This document shows, one piece after another, positions 11,601 through 26,613 of a DNA stretch of 64,000 bases; within the stretch, counting starts at the first letter, position 1, and each line of letters opens with the position of its first letter. Made by a program: the position numbers and the translations under genes. Below the pieces are notes generated by a model. It saw nothing but the letters and a program-made list of their open reading frames with translations, made no database searches and was not told the origin of the DNA. Origin of the DNA: Taeniopygia guttata (taxonomy: Eukaryota; Chordata; Aves; Passeriformes; Estrildidae); contig NC_133027.1 in NCBI RefSeq assembly GCF_048771995.1, forward strand, positions 102,360,501-102,424,500, written 5' to 3'.

Positions 11601-14600
11601 TAAAACAGAATGCCTTTTTGCTGAACTCAGAGTTGTATTGAGCCCTCTACTTACAACACTTTTCTGGAGGAAAAAAAAGCTTAGCTGTTTATAGCAGTCT
11701 TTAAAATCCTGGCTTCTCACTTGTTTGTAAGGCAGACTGACTTCCTTCTGAAGCTGAATTCTCAATAACAGTTAAACATCCTTTTAATTTTCCCACTGAT
11801 GTGCATGCCTGCCTGCCTTTAATGGTAGTGAGAGGAACCCATGGGCTTCAAGAGGAGAGCACCTGAAGGTGTGAAGAGCAATAGGATTGGGAGGGTAGAG
11901 GGGTGGTACAGCCTGGCACCTGCAACACAGTCAAGTATGATTTCAATTATGAATGGAGGCAAAAAAACAAACATCCAGATACTGTCACAAACTTGTTATT
12001 TAATCATTATCTCTTATTTTTGTTTCTTCTTTTCCTCAGCTGTTGAAATATTTTTAAAACTTATTATTAAAAATGTTAAAGCAGTCCCTAAACATCTTGA
12101 TCATTTTAACTGGAACATTCAGCAATGTTTATTGTTAGAAGGAGCCATCAAGAATGTTCTGGTTTTTTGGTCTCTAATTCAACTGCTAGATTTTGTAGTA
12201 CATTTTGTAGTAGATTTCAGACTACTTTGTCCTGATAGTAGTTCTTGAGGGAAGAGTCACAGGAGCATTTCCTTGTCAGTGAATCACCACCACCCATTGA
12301 AGAGATGTCATCTGAGAGCAAGGGCATTAAAATAAGAGGTGGCTTCTTACAGTAGTAGCAACAGTGACGTATATTCCTCTCTTGGAACCCTGTGGCCCTT
12401 GAAGGGCCCTGCTCAGACAAACTGTGACATGTGAGTTGTGGAGTTCATGCATTCAGAGCAGTGCTGGTCTCTGTGGACATTGTGTGGCTTCTAAACCAGT
12501 GTATTTTACAGAGGGTAGGTGGTTTTTTATTTGCCTTGGGTGAGTAGGGCAAGTGCCAACTGTCCTACAGTGACATGGATTAGTTTAGCCTTAAGAACTT
12601 ATCACTGCCCCTCCTTAAATTCAAGCAGGGTTTCTTCCTTTCTGCAGACTATGCAGAAATCTTATGCACGAGTATCTGCTTATATTATGTCTACCTGAAT
12701 ATGGCACAATTATTAGTGCTGGCAAGCTTAGTTCTTATGTGGTGTGACTGAAGTAATGGATGGGCCTGCTACATGCAGGATCGGGTTTTGCTGTTCAGGC
12801 TTATGCTGGATTGATATAGATACATGGTCCTTATGCTAAGGAATGGGCCAGGAGTCAGGAAAGTGACTGGAACTGCTCCTGTAGGAATGAAGATCAGGAG
12901 ACAGCTCTTCCCAGACAAAGGGCACAGCTGTCTCATAGCAAGAAGGATTAATTCATTTCCTTGGAAGCATCTACTGGCCGAGCTGGCATAAAGGCCATAC
13001 TCAGGAGAGCAGAAGCAGTAATACCATACCACTGAAGGAATACCTCATGGACATTCAGGGATGTAATTAATGTCATCCTTTTCTCTCTTGTATCTGAGAA
13101 CAAGAGTCTTGCCCATTGTATCAATATAATTTTTTCTGTGTTTTGCAAACCCTGTGGACACTGACTGCATGCTGAGGGTCTAAAGTGGATTGCTTTTTAA
13201 CTTTTGGTCCATTTCCAGAGTGTGAATTTGAATGGATTTGCAGAATGAACTAGAAGCATATTATCATAGCTTTGAGATGTAATCTCTAGGCCATAGTACA
13301 AGCAAGGAGCAGGGCTTTGAACCAGTTTTGATGGTCGATTTTGCAAATGGCTTATTATGACATTTTAAGAAAATTTCTAAGCAGCTGAATGTATTAGGGA
13401 ATATTTACAAAAAAAGGAGATAGAGCAATGATCTTTTTTTACTATACAGCTAGTTTGCTGTCCTTTCCAGTAAACCACCAGGTTCATTAGTGCTCAGTAC
13501 TGTTTCGTTTATGATAAATGTTTTTAATGTGATTTTCATGACAAAGTGTAATTAGTGAAGCATTTTATTCAATTTTCCCTTTATTTGCTTTTTTTAAGGA
13601 GAGGTTTCTCCTTATATAGTATATATACTTTCTTACAGAGCTTTCTTACCTATTTTTATATAAGATGATTTAACAATGTGAAATTAAATGCTCTATGAGC
13701 AAGCTATATCACTGTTAACGCAATCAAAAGTGCTGATATAATGACTAAGGGCCTGAACCTTCTGCCTTTTACTCAGGTCCTGGTTTAACCAGATGTCTTT
13801 CATGCTGTGTAGGACCTTTCCCTGTAAGCACTTCCATCTATTCCTGGGGATGTCTCAGAGAAAGGCACTATTAACATGAATAACAGTGGTAAAACTGAGC
13901 CTCCTCTCCATTCTTAGTGGAACATCTGTCATGAGTAAAGGCTGCTGGCTCTGTCCCAAAATGTAGTTTTAGATTATAGTTCCCTTGATCTTCAGTGATT
14001 TTGAACTTGTTTTTCTGGTGACTATAAGCTAATAACTGATCTTAGTGAATACAAATATTGAATTGTGCTGTTACCAGCAAGATTATTAAAATGTGTTTCA
14101 CATTTTAATTCATTCTTTCATTGGGATATAAGGAGTTGGATTTGTGAAGCATTATATTGCATAGAGATAGCACACATTCACCACATTTCTAAAAGGTCTG
14201 AAATATACAGTATGTAGCATTTTCTTGCATACTTTTATACTGCCTGTACGTCACCGATGCACTCGGTGCCTTCCTTCTTTTGTATGAAACTTAATATGTA
14301 GAGAAACTGAAGTAATGGTGTGTAAGCAATGTCACTGCAACCGAAGAGATGTCTTAAACTGATTATTCCTAGTCCAGGAGGTTTCAAAGGGCAGTTCAGT
14401 TTAACACAATACATTTCTCTGAATTCCAAGTTTTCTCCTTTCCTTCCTCTCCCCCACCCCTCGTCCAAAAAACTTCCCCATATGGCTGTTTATTCTTAAT
14501 TGATTCCTGTGTCTGATGTAAGTCACATGGTGTTAACCAAAGAACCAAACCTGTTTCTAATTATTTGGACAAATAATGTTTGGACTTGCAATTACTTAAA

Positions 14601-16199
14601 GACAAAAGTTAGATGATGGGTCTCTGTTAAGAAATATAATATAGGCTTCTATAAATGTGACTCCCAGCTGAGAATTCCAAATACCTCTTTTCTGGCTGGA
14701 TGTGCATTGTTGTATCAGTAGCAAAGTGTTTGGGTTGTGTTTCTTGGTGCATTTTAATCAAAATCCTATCACAAACAAAAATATCAGTCAGTAAGTGCTG
14801 TTGGATTAGCTTGGTTTACCATGCTCTACCTATATCTCAAGTGTGCTGCTTTAAGAACAGATTTGGCTTTCCTGTGTCTGAAGTCCTGATGTTGTACAAT
14901 AATTATCTGGTGTATGCTGGTCTCGTAGGAACAGGCTGATGCTGCATCATATGTACCTTTCCTACCAGTGTCCCTTCATTGTACAACTTCTGTAATATAA
15001 CACAGGTTTCAACTACTGTTTCAACCTAAAATTCCTTAAATTTCACTGCATGTGTAGCCTTAAACATCTAAGACACCAAGCACAGTTTCAATGGGAATAA
15101 ATTATATTTGCAAGTCCTGTTTGTCTCAGACGTCATGGGATTATTTTTATATATCAGTCAAAGACTGTAGAAAATGGGTACATTGCAGTTGTGTTATCAA
15201 TCATGCTCCTAATTATATGCACAAAAAAAGGCATTTTTGCTAAATGTTTTAGAGGTGAAGCATCAGTGCTCATTTCCTTTCTTGAATTTATTTTTGTTTT
15301 CATATATTCATTTCTGTACAGAACCTTGGTGCCCTTAACTAATACCTGTGACTGATTCGCACAGATTTTCAGTATTCCTTGAGCTGCTTTTCTTTTTTGT
15401 TCCTTTTTAAAATTGAATAAGCAGTAATTAAAATTCCCCTAAAAAAATTCCTTTTTTTTTTTTAACATTTTGACAGCAACATAATTAGAGCAAATGACTG
15501 TTTGCAGCTGTTTATGCAGCTTATTAAAGCCTGAGAACTTTGTTTGAAACTGTCATTATAATGCAGATGAAGACATACGTTTCATGGTTTCAGTCCACAT
15601 CAGGTGAAGTCAGGAGCTCTGGCGATGAATGTGCAGATCTGCACGTGGTGTGTCAGACTCTGAGTCCCCAGAGGGATTTATAATTAAGTGTCACACTGTA
15701 TCTACAGTATCTCCAGTTGAGTGTTGTCAGATACTTGTTGTTTTGGTTTCTTTCTTATTACCTAGCAAAAAACTACTTTTATCATTTTTGTGCTACTGTG
15801 TATTAATCTTGAGGGTTTCCAGTGTGCAAGATCAGTTTAATGTTGTCAGTTCTCTTTCTGTAAAAAAACCCTGGACTTTCAGCAAACGCATCCCATTCCT
15901 GTTCTGGGGAGAGCCAGAATGCCACCAGCTGGTTTTAGTTGTATTTACCTGTACAGCACAGGTAACTTCAATCCCATGTTAGTTTGATTGAAACATGCTG
16001 TAGTATATTTTCACACCTTGGATCTATCACAACATTAAAATAGTCATTTTGCATATCTGAAACTTTGCAGCTGTGGATTTGTATTTTGTTTATCTCTGTG
16101 AAATGTATTTTTGTCAGTTTGACGACTTTGGATATTCAAAGTATTTTCTGTACGTGAAATCAGCTTTTTGCATGTGAATTTAATTGCTGGAAAGTATTT

Positions 16200-16212
16200 A
16201 AAAAAAAAAAAA
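16200..16212. repeat. poly-A tract (A13)
   Basis: Homopolymer run of 13 A bases in the intergenic region, with no associated element recognised. Confidence 0.85.
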
Positions 16213-18468
16213 GGAAAACTCACTTTTAAAACCTTTTGTTGTCACTTTCCTTTGGATTTCATTACCTTGTAAACAAAAACAGACTTCACTGTTCAGAAGA
16301 TAGTAACGTTTGGTCAACCTTTGGAACCGCTGTCTGCATTAAAGAAAAAAAATCTTGGTAATCCTAGCCCTCACACACATTTTGGCTCTGTTTACAAATT
16401 TCCTAAGTTTCCCTGACTCCCTTTCTGTCCCCTACAGTCTTTGTTGATGTCATGAACCTTCTGCTTAGAGAACTTTAAATTAACCAGTGTGACAATGTTC
16501 TAACAAATACGATGTGTATACTGGCAAATAAAGACACACTCAGGTGATCATTCTGTTTGACTTTATACAGTTTCCTTCTGGGTCATCTGTTGTTCTTTGC
16601 TTCTTTGTCCCACATGCATTTCTCAGAAAAGATCTCATTTAGCATATTTATGCTTAACTTCTACTTTCTAAAGAATAAGTAGGATGAAATAATTGAGGTT
16701 TGATTTAAACATGAAAAAACACTTGCCACAAGTAACAATGATAATTTTACTGTAACACAACTTAGATCTTCTGTACTCTCCTCTGATGATTTTTGTGAAA
16801 CCTATTAGAAAAAATAGATTTCTGGGCTTTCATGGCAGCTCATCTTTAGGAGGTGTCTGAGTATATAGATATGTTTTAATACCTACTAGCATGCGTGAAA
16901 AGATAATTGTTAGAACAATTAAAGAATTTTTTCCTATCCTAAATGTGGGAACACTTAGTATAAAAAGCTTTTATTGTTTCTTCCCATTTCTGCAGATGAA
17001 AGGAACATAGCCCAGTGACTTTTATCACATGAAAATGGAGAGAGGGGTGCATTTCTTTGCCATATGATCCTGACTCTCTGGACCATCACCATCTGTGCAA
17101 ATCCTAGAACTCCTGCAAATAAGATAAAATGGTATTTGCTGCTGTTAAGGCTAGCTTTTTCCAAAGGCTGTACAGTTAAAAATAATGTGGCATTCCATAT
17201 GCAGACAGTAGATATTTGGTGTTTGAGAAACTTTGAACAGAGCACTTGTGATCATATTCTCTAGAAGATGTCCCAAGACCTTTGGTATCCTTGTCTGTCA
17301 GAAAAAAAACAGTAACCCAGGAGTGTCTGCCTCAAGATTATATAAGATCTGTTAACAGATGATAATATGAAAAATATTCACTTTCAAATGAGGATTTGTG
17401 AAGCTATGAAAACATGGCAGAATAAGTGACACAGAATCTTTTGATGGTTGGTCACCAATTATGAGCAGCCATTTTCTACTCAAAGATCACAGAAAAAAGA
17501 GTCACTATGCAGCTTCAGCTGCATGTGTGGTACCTTGCAGTCACCCATGTTTCATACAAGTAACTGAGCAGAATTGTGTGTAATGCTCATAGTTGGTAAT
17601 TAGTTTGTTATGAAACAGTAATTGCTTCAGACAGGTAGAGCCAAGTTACATCACTTTTAGGCAGATACTACTTTACCTGTCAAAGGTTTTCTCTGAGTAA
17701 TTGTCTTCATGTGGCAAATTCCACATTAGATAGTATTTAAAATCCTTTGGAAATCACTACTTACTTGGTTCTGAAGGTTGCTGTGGGCAAGGGCTATTTA
17801 GCATTTTTTAGATAAAATTTGTACTTTTTTTTTTCCAGTATTTTTGTTTGTACAGTCCAACAATGCAATTCTAATTTAGTTTTCTATTCATATTAGACAT
17901 TTCATTTTACTTGTAAATTAGCCCTCCCAAATGAATGAGACTCTTGCTAAGGCATTTTGTTACCTGATAATTGTATTGAGTAGCATTTCAGCATAGGGAT
18001 TCAAGAACCAAACTTACTGTTGTTTTGGCATAAGAATAGTAAGTACAGAAGGAAGAAAAATTGCAGAAATTAAATAAAACCTCATCAAGTAACATCATGC
18101 AACAAGTCAGCTGGGTTTTAGATAAATGATTTATTATTATATTTAAAACCTAATAGGTTTGTGTGTTCTGAGAGTAGTTTACACTGGTTTGTTTTCTGCT
18201 TAATTAGAAGCCTTACATTTCATCTTATTAATAATGAAAATCCTCTTGTCAAATTGTGCAAGATCATGTTGAACTAATATGTATATTTTAGAAGCAGAAT
18301 AAAATTTCCCCTCATAGCCTTTCATATTATTTCATTGCATAATGCAAAAATTATATTCTGCTTTTAATATTGCTAGTGTGAAGTAAGAAAACTTCATCTT
18401 CCATTCCTGTCTGAGAAAGTCCTGGTTCCAAGAACTGTGATGAAGAGAGTCCAATCAGCTGTGGCCCA

Positions 18469-18499
18469 CTGTTTGCAATTAAAGGTTAACTGCAAACAG
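18469..18499. other. inverted repeat (31-nt hairpin)
   Basis: CTGTTTGCA at 18469-18477 is the exact reverse complement of TGCAAACAG at 18491-18499. Inside this 9-bp stem, one A-C mismatch is followed by TTAA pairing with TTAA, leaving a 3-base loop. The right arm contains the GTTAAC core of an HNF1-type half site. No promoter or miRNA context is evident. Confidence 0.75.
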
Positions 18500-21400
18500 A
18501 AATTCAGAATACTAGACCGACTGAACTTTAGAAATGTAATGAGTGTAGGTGTAAGAGATTATAGTAATCAAATCTAAAGTTAGATCCTGTGATATCAGTT
18601 CTTGTTGCAGTAGTTCAACAGTTCAGAAAAGGAACAGGCCTAAACATGCCAAAGGAGACCAGATTTGTACTCTGTTTGCTGTTAGAGATAAATACACATT
18701 TCCAATGATACCACACCATTTTCATCTGCAGAGACCTAAAGTACCAATAGTCTAAAACATCAGTCACACAAGCCTTTGCTAATTAATGCCTTAACCAGAA
18801 AATGTCTGGCATTCTTAGGAAATCAGGGAGATACAGAATGAAGAATTCATTCATATTTATATTTAAAAAGTAGGCAGGAAAAGGAAAAGCCACATAATCA
18901 GCTGTTTGATAAAGCTCCAAATCAGTCAGCTAGGCTAAAGGTCATGAATATGTAGCTAGATCTTAGTAAGCCTCAGTGGCAAACAATCACACACGCTTGC
19001 TGCAGTTTCCTGAGACCGTATAAAGCACTTGGGAGCACAAGCCAGGCCAGTAGGCTGAGAAATGGCATTAACCATGCAGCCTTCGCCATCTGTCACCGTG
19101 CAGCCAGGCAGACACCTCTGATGGAGCCGTTCTGTGTCTCCTCATCTGGGTTTTTAACTGAACGTCTTCACATGGGGCTCGCCAGCAAATAAAAAGTGCT
19201 GTCACCCACAGCACTGCCATTCTTAGTCTCATCGCTAAAATTCCTGTTGTCTTCCATGTCATTGATATATCCAGGCAGTAAATGACCTGTCATACTAGTA
19301 AATTAATCAGTGAAGCTGATGCACATCTTTGAAAGATAGCATGAAGTACTTTGTAAAGCATTACTATATGGAAATTGCAGCCCATGGTATTATATCCAGA
19401 AGAATGGTTTTCTGCTTATGCTTAAACATGCCAAATACATTTGCTGAATACCTTAGTTCTGCAGTCTTTCAGTTATGCTTACTATCAGCAAGAGTCACTG
19501 AAGGATCAGGATAAAACCTAAAAAGACTTAGTTTTCAGTGAGATCAGTTCCCCAATGTGACTGAATTGGGACCCAAATGAGTGCCAGTGCAGGGAGGGGG
19601 GTGGAAGTGCACAGCTGGAGCTGAGCTGTCCTTCCCAGCAATCTTTGCTTATCTCAGCTAAATACGATGTGGCAATCACTACCTGAGGAAGCTGTTCTGA
19701 GCATGGAGGCATTTTACTCTGCTGACTGTTGTTGTCTATTGGAATATAACCAAACGCTTCTCATCTTATTTTGAAAAAACCTTGTAAAAGTTGTTGAAAG
19801 TTAAATCCATAGGTACAGGCAGAAGTGGAGTTAAATGCATTTGGAACACCATAGAGTCATTTTGATGGGACAGAAATTGCTACTTGTTTCTTGTATTCAT
19901 TCTTTTAAAAAATTAATTAGAAAATGTATAGCAATGTCATATTTTAACATTCTGTCCTTTCAATATGGTTGATGTTATTTTGGGGGTTCTCCTAAGCCTC
20001 CAACAACATTCGCTCTTTTTTTTCCCTCATCTTCCACCCTGAGAATATTTGTCTCACAGCAGGACCCCCTGCAAGGTCCTAAATTGTTCTTGCCATCTGA
20101 CACGAGAGCAGGATCGCTGCTGCTGGTGCTTGGACCCCAGGGAGCCTTTTGGGAAGAAGAGTGGGATCATGTTGGAGCATCAGCACCACTAGGAAGCTGA
20201 GAGTGAGCAATTACTGAAGGTAAATCAGAAGCAGGCGTTTCCAGACAACCTGTAAAGATCCAAACCACTGCACACCTCACAGACCTGCTGCACTGCTCCC
20301 TTCTTGGCTTTTCCATGGAATGGGGTAATCCACCCTTAGGCAAACCTTTCATTGCCAGAAATATTTCAAGGAATTGTTCTCTGAGTGCATATCCCACCCT
20401 CTCTAATTATGCAGAACATTTTACTGAAAGCTTTCTCAGTAGGCAGACATGCACTTCAACTGTTCATTGTCATTCTGGACAAACCAAATTAAGCATCCCC
20501 AGCATATGCTGCCATCAAAGAACAAAAGCTGTAAAGTGATTCAATGAATTTATAGTCCATATAACCACTGGATGACAAACGTTTCTGCCTTCTACCAAAA
20601 CTAGGAATATTGTTTTTTATCCCAGGGATGGATCTGAAACAATGTCCATCTGCAGTTAGATCTTCGGCCTTCACTTGCATCCACTCACTCCATTTGCCAG
20701 TGGATTTCTCAGCAAGTTTATTGCATGTGACCTTTTCTGGTTTGTTTTCTTGATACAGCGTGGAGTTGTGCTTTTCACATTAATTGATATATTAATTAAT
20801 AATGTCCTTTTGAAACGTTAACAAGTACTAATTTTGGTGTATAGTCCTGGGTCACGTGAGTGTACTGATGTTCCTAACCTAACCCTGAAATCAGCCTGTT
20901 TGAAGATGAAGCCTAGAAAGCTCTTTGCAGCCATGGCTGCTCACCAATTTAAGGGAGGAGACAAATCCATCAATCCTAATTTAATGGGAGAATATTCAGG
21001 TAGACAGTAATTGAGTTGGAATTTGGCCAAAGCCTTGGGGTTAAAGAACCTACTGTTATGAAATGTGTTAGAGGACCTTTAATGAATACAGACAATTCAG
21101 ATCATGGTTTCCTCTCTTTGGCAAGGGGTAGCAGAAAATGCTGCTTTGCCTCCAGGAATAATTTGGTGCCTGTAATCAGGCTGGGGCATTGAAAAAAAAA
21201 TATGCCACTTCTGAAACACCAGAACCATTTCCTTACCAATGAAGATCTCAGTGTGTTGACCTGTAGGAGGAGTAGCTGGCCCATGTATTTTAGTAATAAC
21301 CTTCACATCAGTACTGGGAAATAACCACTAAGCAAGTAAAGAAATCCTTAACTAATTTGAAATTACTTACATTAGATTCAACTAAATTGGGGATTTCTTG

Positions 21401-21926
21401 GCTATTTTCTAATCTCAAAAAATCTGCTGGTTTGCAGAATAATTTCAAACAAATTTATTAAGCCCTTCAGTTAGGCTGGATGAGAAGAAGGTCTCCAGAC
21501 TTGCTGCTTTCCATAGATAGGTATATCCATACCCATAAGTTCTTCTGGATTTCTTGCACATATTTATTTCTAACTATAGCTAAAGGTTGGAAAAGGGACT
21601 GGGAAAAAAAAAAAAAAGGACTGGAAAAGTCCTTGGCAGCCTAAACATGAGGGAAAATTGATGCCTTACAGATACTAGAATTGTTTGCCTTTTAAGATCT
21701 CCAGGTAAAAAGAACTGTGTCAGCCAGCTGAAGCCCAAATGTAAGTTATTGTATGCACAGAAGGGATTGTATTTTGTTGTTTTAAACCACATTTAGTGTG
21801 GGATACTTTATCAGCTGAATCAGAGAAGTCCCTTTAAAAGAAACAGCCTTTAAAATGCCTATGAAAGTATTTACTTCAGAGATTAAAAAAATACGTAAGT
21901 CGAACTTTATATGGGTGCTTAAATTT

Positions 21927-21977
21927 TTCAATATTTTGAATATTGAAATATAAATATTTCAATATGTTGAAAATACC
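21927..21977. repeat. AT-rich imperfect inverted repeat
   Basis: An AT-only stretch in which ATTGAAATAT on the left is repeated inverted as ATATTTCAAT on the right, with a further TTTTCAA / TTGAAAA pair outside it. It could extrude as a cruciform or be the remnant of a small foldback element. There is no evidence of transposition. Confidence 0.55.
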
Positions 21978-24125
21978 TGAAATTCTGGATATATTGTGCT
22001 GCCTTGCATCAGGACAGCTCCCCAGAGCAGGAGTGATTTTGTAATGCTACATGTTAAAGCTAAATTCTTGCTAAACTAGCAGAGGTGATGGTTTATTTGT
22101 ACCTTCTTTAAGTATGCATTTACTCTTCATTTAAAGCTCATAGTGGGTGTAGTTCCCAGAACACTGACAGAGAAGGACCTGACATACCAAGTATCTCCAG
22201 AAACTCTGGCATTATTACAACCTGTAACATTTACACCTCTGTGTGTGTAATGGCTCAAGTAGTATTGGGTCAATCATACTTAGGCCAACCAGTGCCCTGC
22301 TACAGAGTTTAGTGGGCCTGAGAGTGAACCTCCATTCCAAAATCTGCATTAAAATTTATATATTTAACTTTGTGCTTCTATTAAAAAGAGTACTTCCTTT
22401 GTACAAGCATACTTTGAAACACAGTATGTGTTCTGTATTACTGGGATTAGATTTTGGAAGGTAAAATCAACTTTGTTTAAAAACATACACAGGAGGTAAA
22501 CTGAGTAACTCATTTTTAGTGCCCTGTCTGAGATTCCCTGCATTCCCCTAATGCTTTCCCCTCCAGTCTCAGTCCCTAGAAACAAATAGACAGCAAAACC
22601 TGGGCAAGTGGTTAATTCCTTCAAGATGACATGGACTTGGAATCCAAAGAAATATTATTCTTCCTTTTATATTTGATTTTTGGTTTGGATTATTCGAGGA
22701 TATTTATCCTTCTCTCTTGGAATAATTTTGCTTTTGGAATAATTTCAGAGAACAAACATAGTACATGGTTTAACTTACTGCGACCCACTGGCTCCCAGAA
22801 TAACTTCTACTGACTTATTTCTCAACTGTTGGCTATGCCCTGCTGGCTCTTAACTCCTTTCCTGCCCCTCAGATCTGGAATTGCTGCCGAGATATTTTTC
22901 TTGAGGACCTCTTATTTCTGATTTACTGTGTGCTTCTCTAAGTAAAGGAATTACATGTCTGTAAAGTAGTAGGAAGCTGCTGATGCTTTTTGAGAGCAGA
23001 ACCACACACAGGAGACCCATAGAATTTGCTTTGTAATTGAATGGTACATTTCTCAGCATCCAGATTTTTAGCTGTTGTGATTTCTCTTTTAAGATGATAA
23101 ATCCTTCAGAGGTTGCCATGCATTCCTATTAAAGACAGCTAGAATATATTTCCCAAGCTCATAATAATAAGTTGCTTGTGCACAGACTGCCAAAGAATCT
23201 CCCTTTAGAGTTTTGTGTAATCCTCCAGTAACCTTGTGCAAACTTCTCCTGGGATGTAACAGAAACTTGGCACCTTCTTCTGCCTGTCCCCAAGTTGGGC
23301 TGGTGCCTCTCGGAGCTGTGCCCTGCACTGTTGCTGAGGGCTTGTTTTTGTCTTTGGACTGATTGGATCTTTCTTTTGGAGGCCAGGTTGTGCCAGCTCC
23401 ACCAGGGCTGAGCGGTCCCACTGTGCTCAGTGAAACCATTCATGGAGCGAGGTGAGCTCAGGAGCTGCTCAATGGGAGCTGGGCTGGCACCGTCTGGCCC
23501 TTGGAAGCAGAGAGAGGAAAGTCTTTTCCTCCTTTTGTGAAAAGCAGAGAGCATGTGTAACTGAGAGGGATGGTGAGCAGGAATGTGTCAGGAAGAAGTA
23601 GACATGGGAAAGAAATGAATCTTTGATTCGTTATCACAGAACAGCAGCTAAGCTGGAGCCAAAAAATACTTGAGGGATTTAACATGAGATCTAAATTTTA
23701 TTTTAGAGTTCATGCTGCAATTTCACTGCAATGACAAAAATGATTCAACTGAATAATTCAACTGAAGCTGATAATTGTTACGTTTTTCTTGGTGGTTTGA
23801 TGGATGAACTGATATTGAAGTTTAAAAATCTCTCTCCTTTTAGCGAAAAAAAAAAACAACCAAGAGCCACTGTTCTGCTCCAGAGCACATGCTTGAGAAG
23901 GGCTGGATATACAGTGCATTTGCTGCTGCTGCTGCAGATGTTGGTGAATGTGGATATGGACACAGGAGTGAGTATCAATATACTGTAAAACCTTGAAAAT
24001 ATAAAGGAATACATATCTTCTTTTTTATATTTGTTTTGTTGTTGTTGTTTTTATTTGTTTGTTGTTAGTTGTTTTTGGTTTATTTCTTTGTTAAATTTGG
24101 AGAGTAGTGCATTTCATTGAAACCA

Positions 24126-24162
24126 TGAGTATTGCTGCACAGCCTGAGTATTGCTGCACAGG
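24126..24162. repeat. 19-bp tandem duplication
   Basis: TGAGTATTGCTGCACAGCC at 24126-24144 is directly followed by a second copy through 24162, identical for at least 17 bases. A simple local duplication. Confidence 0.9.
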
Positions 24163-26594
24163 TTTGTTTAAACCAAAGCAATTGCCTGTCCCTAGCCATT
24201 ACTCATAGCTGTGAGAAAACTTCACAGGACTTAGCTTAGGCATCTCCTAGTCCCTGGAGCTTAGATATAGTCCAGGACACACCATGTGGATAAACAAGAG
24301 GGTTGACACAGCTGTGCAGGAGCTGTGAGGAGATTTTGGAGCAGACAAGCAGGAACAGCTTTGGGTAATTGCCATTGCACCAGATCCTGCTCTGAAAATG
24401 CTGTCCCTCCCACACATAACAGTGTCTTCCTTTCTGGACATTGGAGACTACCCTGGTCTGGGACAGGGGAAAGTAAATTCTCATCATCAGTGCGGGGCCC
24501 AGCACTTGGTTTTCTTTCACCCAAAGAGCAGGGGGAATATCCTGCAGGGAGCTGGGCTGCTCCAGCTGGAGCACACCCATGTGTTCCCCTTCTCCACACA
24601 CACCTGGATCTGCACTTCCTGCCCAGAGCATGCACTGGAGACTCTGCCAGGACACCTGGTCCTTCCTGCTCCCTGGGAGTGTCATCCACATTGGACTGCA
24701 CTGTCCTTATAAACAGACCCTGCTCATGGCAGTAGAAGTACTCCTAAAAAATGAAATGTTAAATAAAACCAACTGCGAGTGCTGGAGGAAGAACCACTGG
24801 CGTGGATCAGAGGGTTACAATTCCCAGCCTCCATGAGGACACACGTCTCAAAACAGTTCTCTAGTTGAAAATTAATTCTCAGAACAACTTCAAGTTTTTT
24901 TAAGCAACTGCTCAAGTAAAAGGAATAATCACTTTCTGTAGCACCAGCTAAATAATTGAATGCAGATCTTAGCAGAATATTATCCGTCCAAGGACAGTGG
25001 TTGCATAATTATTTCATATGATATAAATATTTAGAGATTACTTTTCCCGTAGCAATTAAATCAATCTATTTGACTTAAAATCAAAACTGAATTTAAAATG
25101 CTTAATTTTTCAAAAAACTTAGTATTTTTGGGTCTGCAGTGTAAATTGAAAATTTTAAAAAGCCTGTTATATTTTGATTAAATTGATCTTTTTTTTTGGT
25201 TGCTCTTATGGGTTGTAAAAGTTGAAGTCTGAAAACAGGGAGACTGGCAAGGAGACTGAGAAATTAATAGGCAAAGTCATGTAAGTAAGAATCTACCCAA
25301 ATGCTGAAATTTAAAAAAAAATAAATTTGGTCAAATATGAAGTTCTGCATCAAAATTGCATATGTTCTCTTAGCACTGGAGCTGGTGAGGCTACCCTAGC
25401 AAACCTTTCTCAGAGGAGATGTCACCAGAGCACAGGGGTGAATGACTAATCCATCCCTGCCAAAAGCATCTCCTGCTGATTACAGGTCACGCGTGCTGCC
25501 TGGCTGCCTCATGAGCTACCTCATGCATAAAAAAATGGATACTCAACAGCACAGGTATCATAATTTTATAATCTTTTCATTACTTAGACATTTCTATTTT
25601 TCTAAGGTGTTTCATAGGCATTGCAAGTATTTACTATGCAATGAAAACTTTCTATAATATACTTTTAAATCAATCCCCCTTGTCCCATACCAGAGTGGGC
25701 TCTCTCCATTCTCTTTCCTTCCCAGCTCCTCATTGCAGTTGTGCCACATTGTTGTGGCTGGGAGATTTTTATCCTGTAATGAAACTTTTTGTGCCTAATC
25801 TTTACAAGATATGTGAGAGCATTCCTGGAAGGTGCTCTCTGCAGATTCCTCAGCCCAGGCAGACGATCAGGGATATTTTCTGTTCAGAGAAAAACAGAAC
25901 ACAGAGGGGTAGAAGCAGTGGTGCCTGAGCAGGATTGAGTCCTGGCTGGCCTCTTGTGGCTGTGGCTGCTTTGGCTGCTTCAGGAGGATTCCGGAAAGTG
26001 GAAAAAGCTGAGCACAACAAAAGGCTGAGAAAGGGGGCAGACAAAGTGATTATAGTGATTTTTGACTTGTGGATCTCTAAATGTTTTCTATTATGTTCTT
26101 GGCTTTATCCTTCTGCATTGCCTTCCCTGCAGCGGCCGCCACTTCCCAGCTGATCCCTTCTTTCTGTCAGTAAAATGAGCAGCCTTGGAATGATGAATAT
26201 TAAAATTCACCCACTAACACTGCAGCGAGGTGGGGTCTGAGCAGCTCCTACCTCCCAGCCTGCTGTGCCACCCTGCCAGCAGATCTGGGAAGGCGACACC
26301 ACACTGGTTTATCCTGGTTTCCTTCCCAACCCTGACAGCTGGTTATAACTGGTTGAGCGATGGCTGGAGTTCAGCACAAATCAAATGTCTCAGACAGTCT
26401 ATATAAACATCGTTCCTTACTTAGAGGTCCTGTTGGAAGCTGTTTCTGTTGGACACTTAGTGAATTACAGGCTTTAGAAACTACCTGGCAATGCCTTGAA
26501 CCAGACGCAAAACTTCCACTAATGCAACCTTTAGAGTCTTAAGTAGGTACTTGGCTGCCAGTTGCTTTCAGGCACACTGTAAAGGGACTTTCTG

Positions 26595-26613
26595 AAAAAA
26601 AAAAAAAAAAAAA
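26595..26613. repeat. poly-A tract (A19)
   Basis: Homopolymer of 19 A bases. The preceding sequence does not resemble a known SINE or LINE tail that I can name. Confidence 0.85.

Noticed and set aside
24236..24735. Overlapping 136-151-codon ORFs on both strands
   Set aside because: Open in several frames at once with no recognisable protein, typical of GC-moderate chance ORFs.
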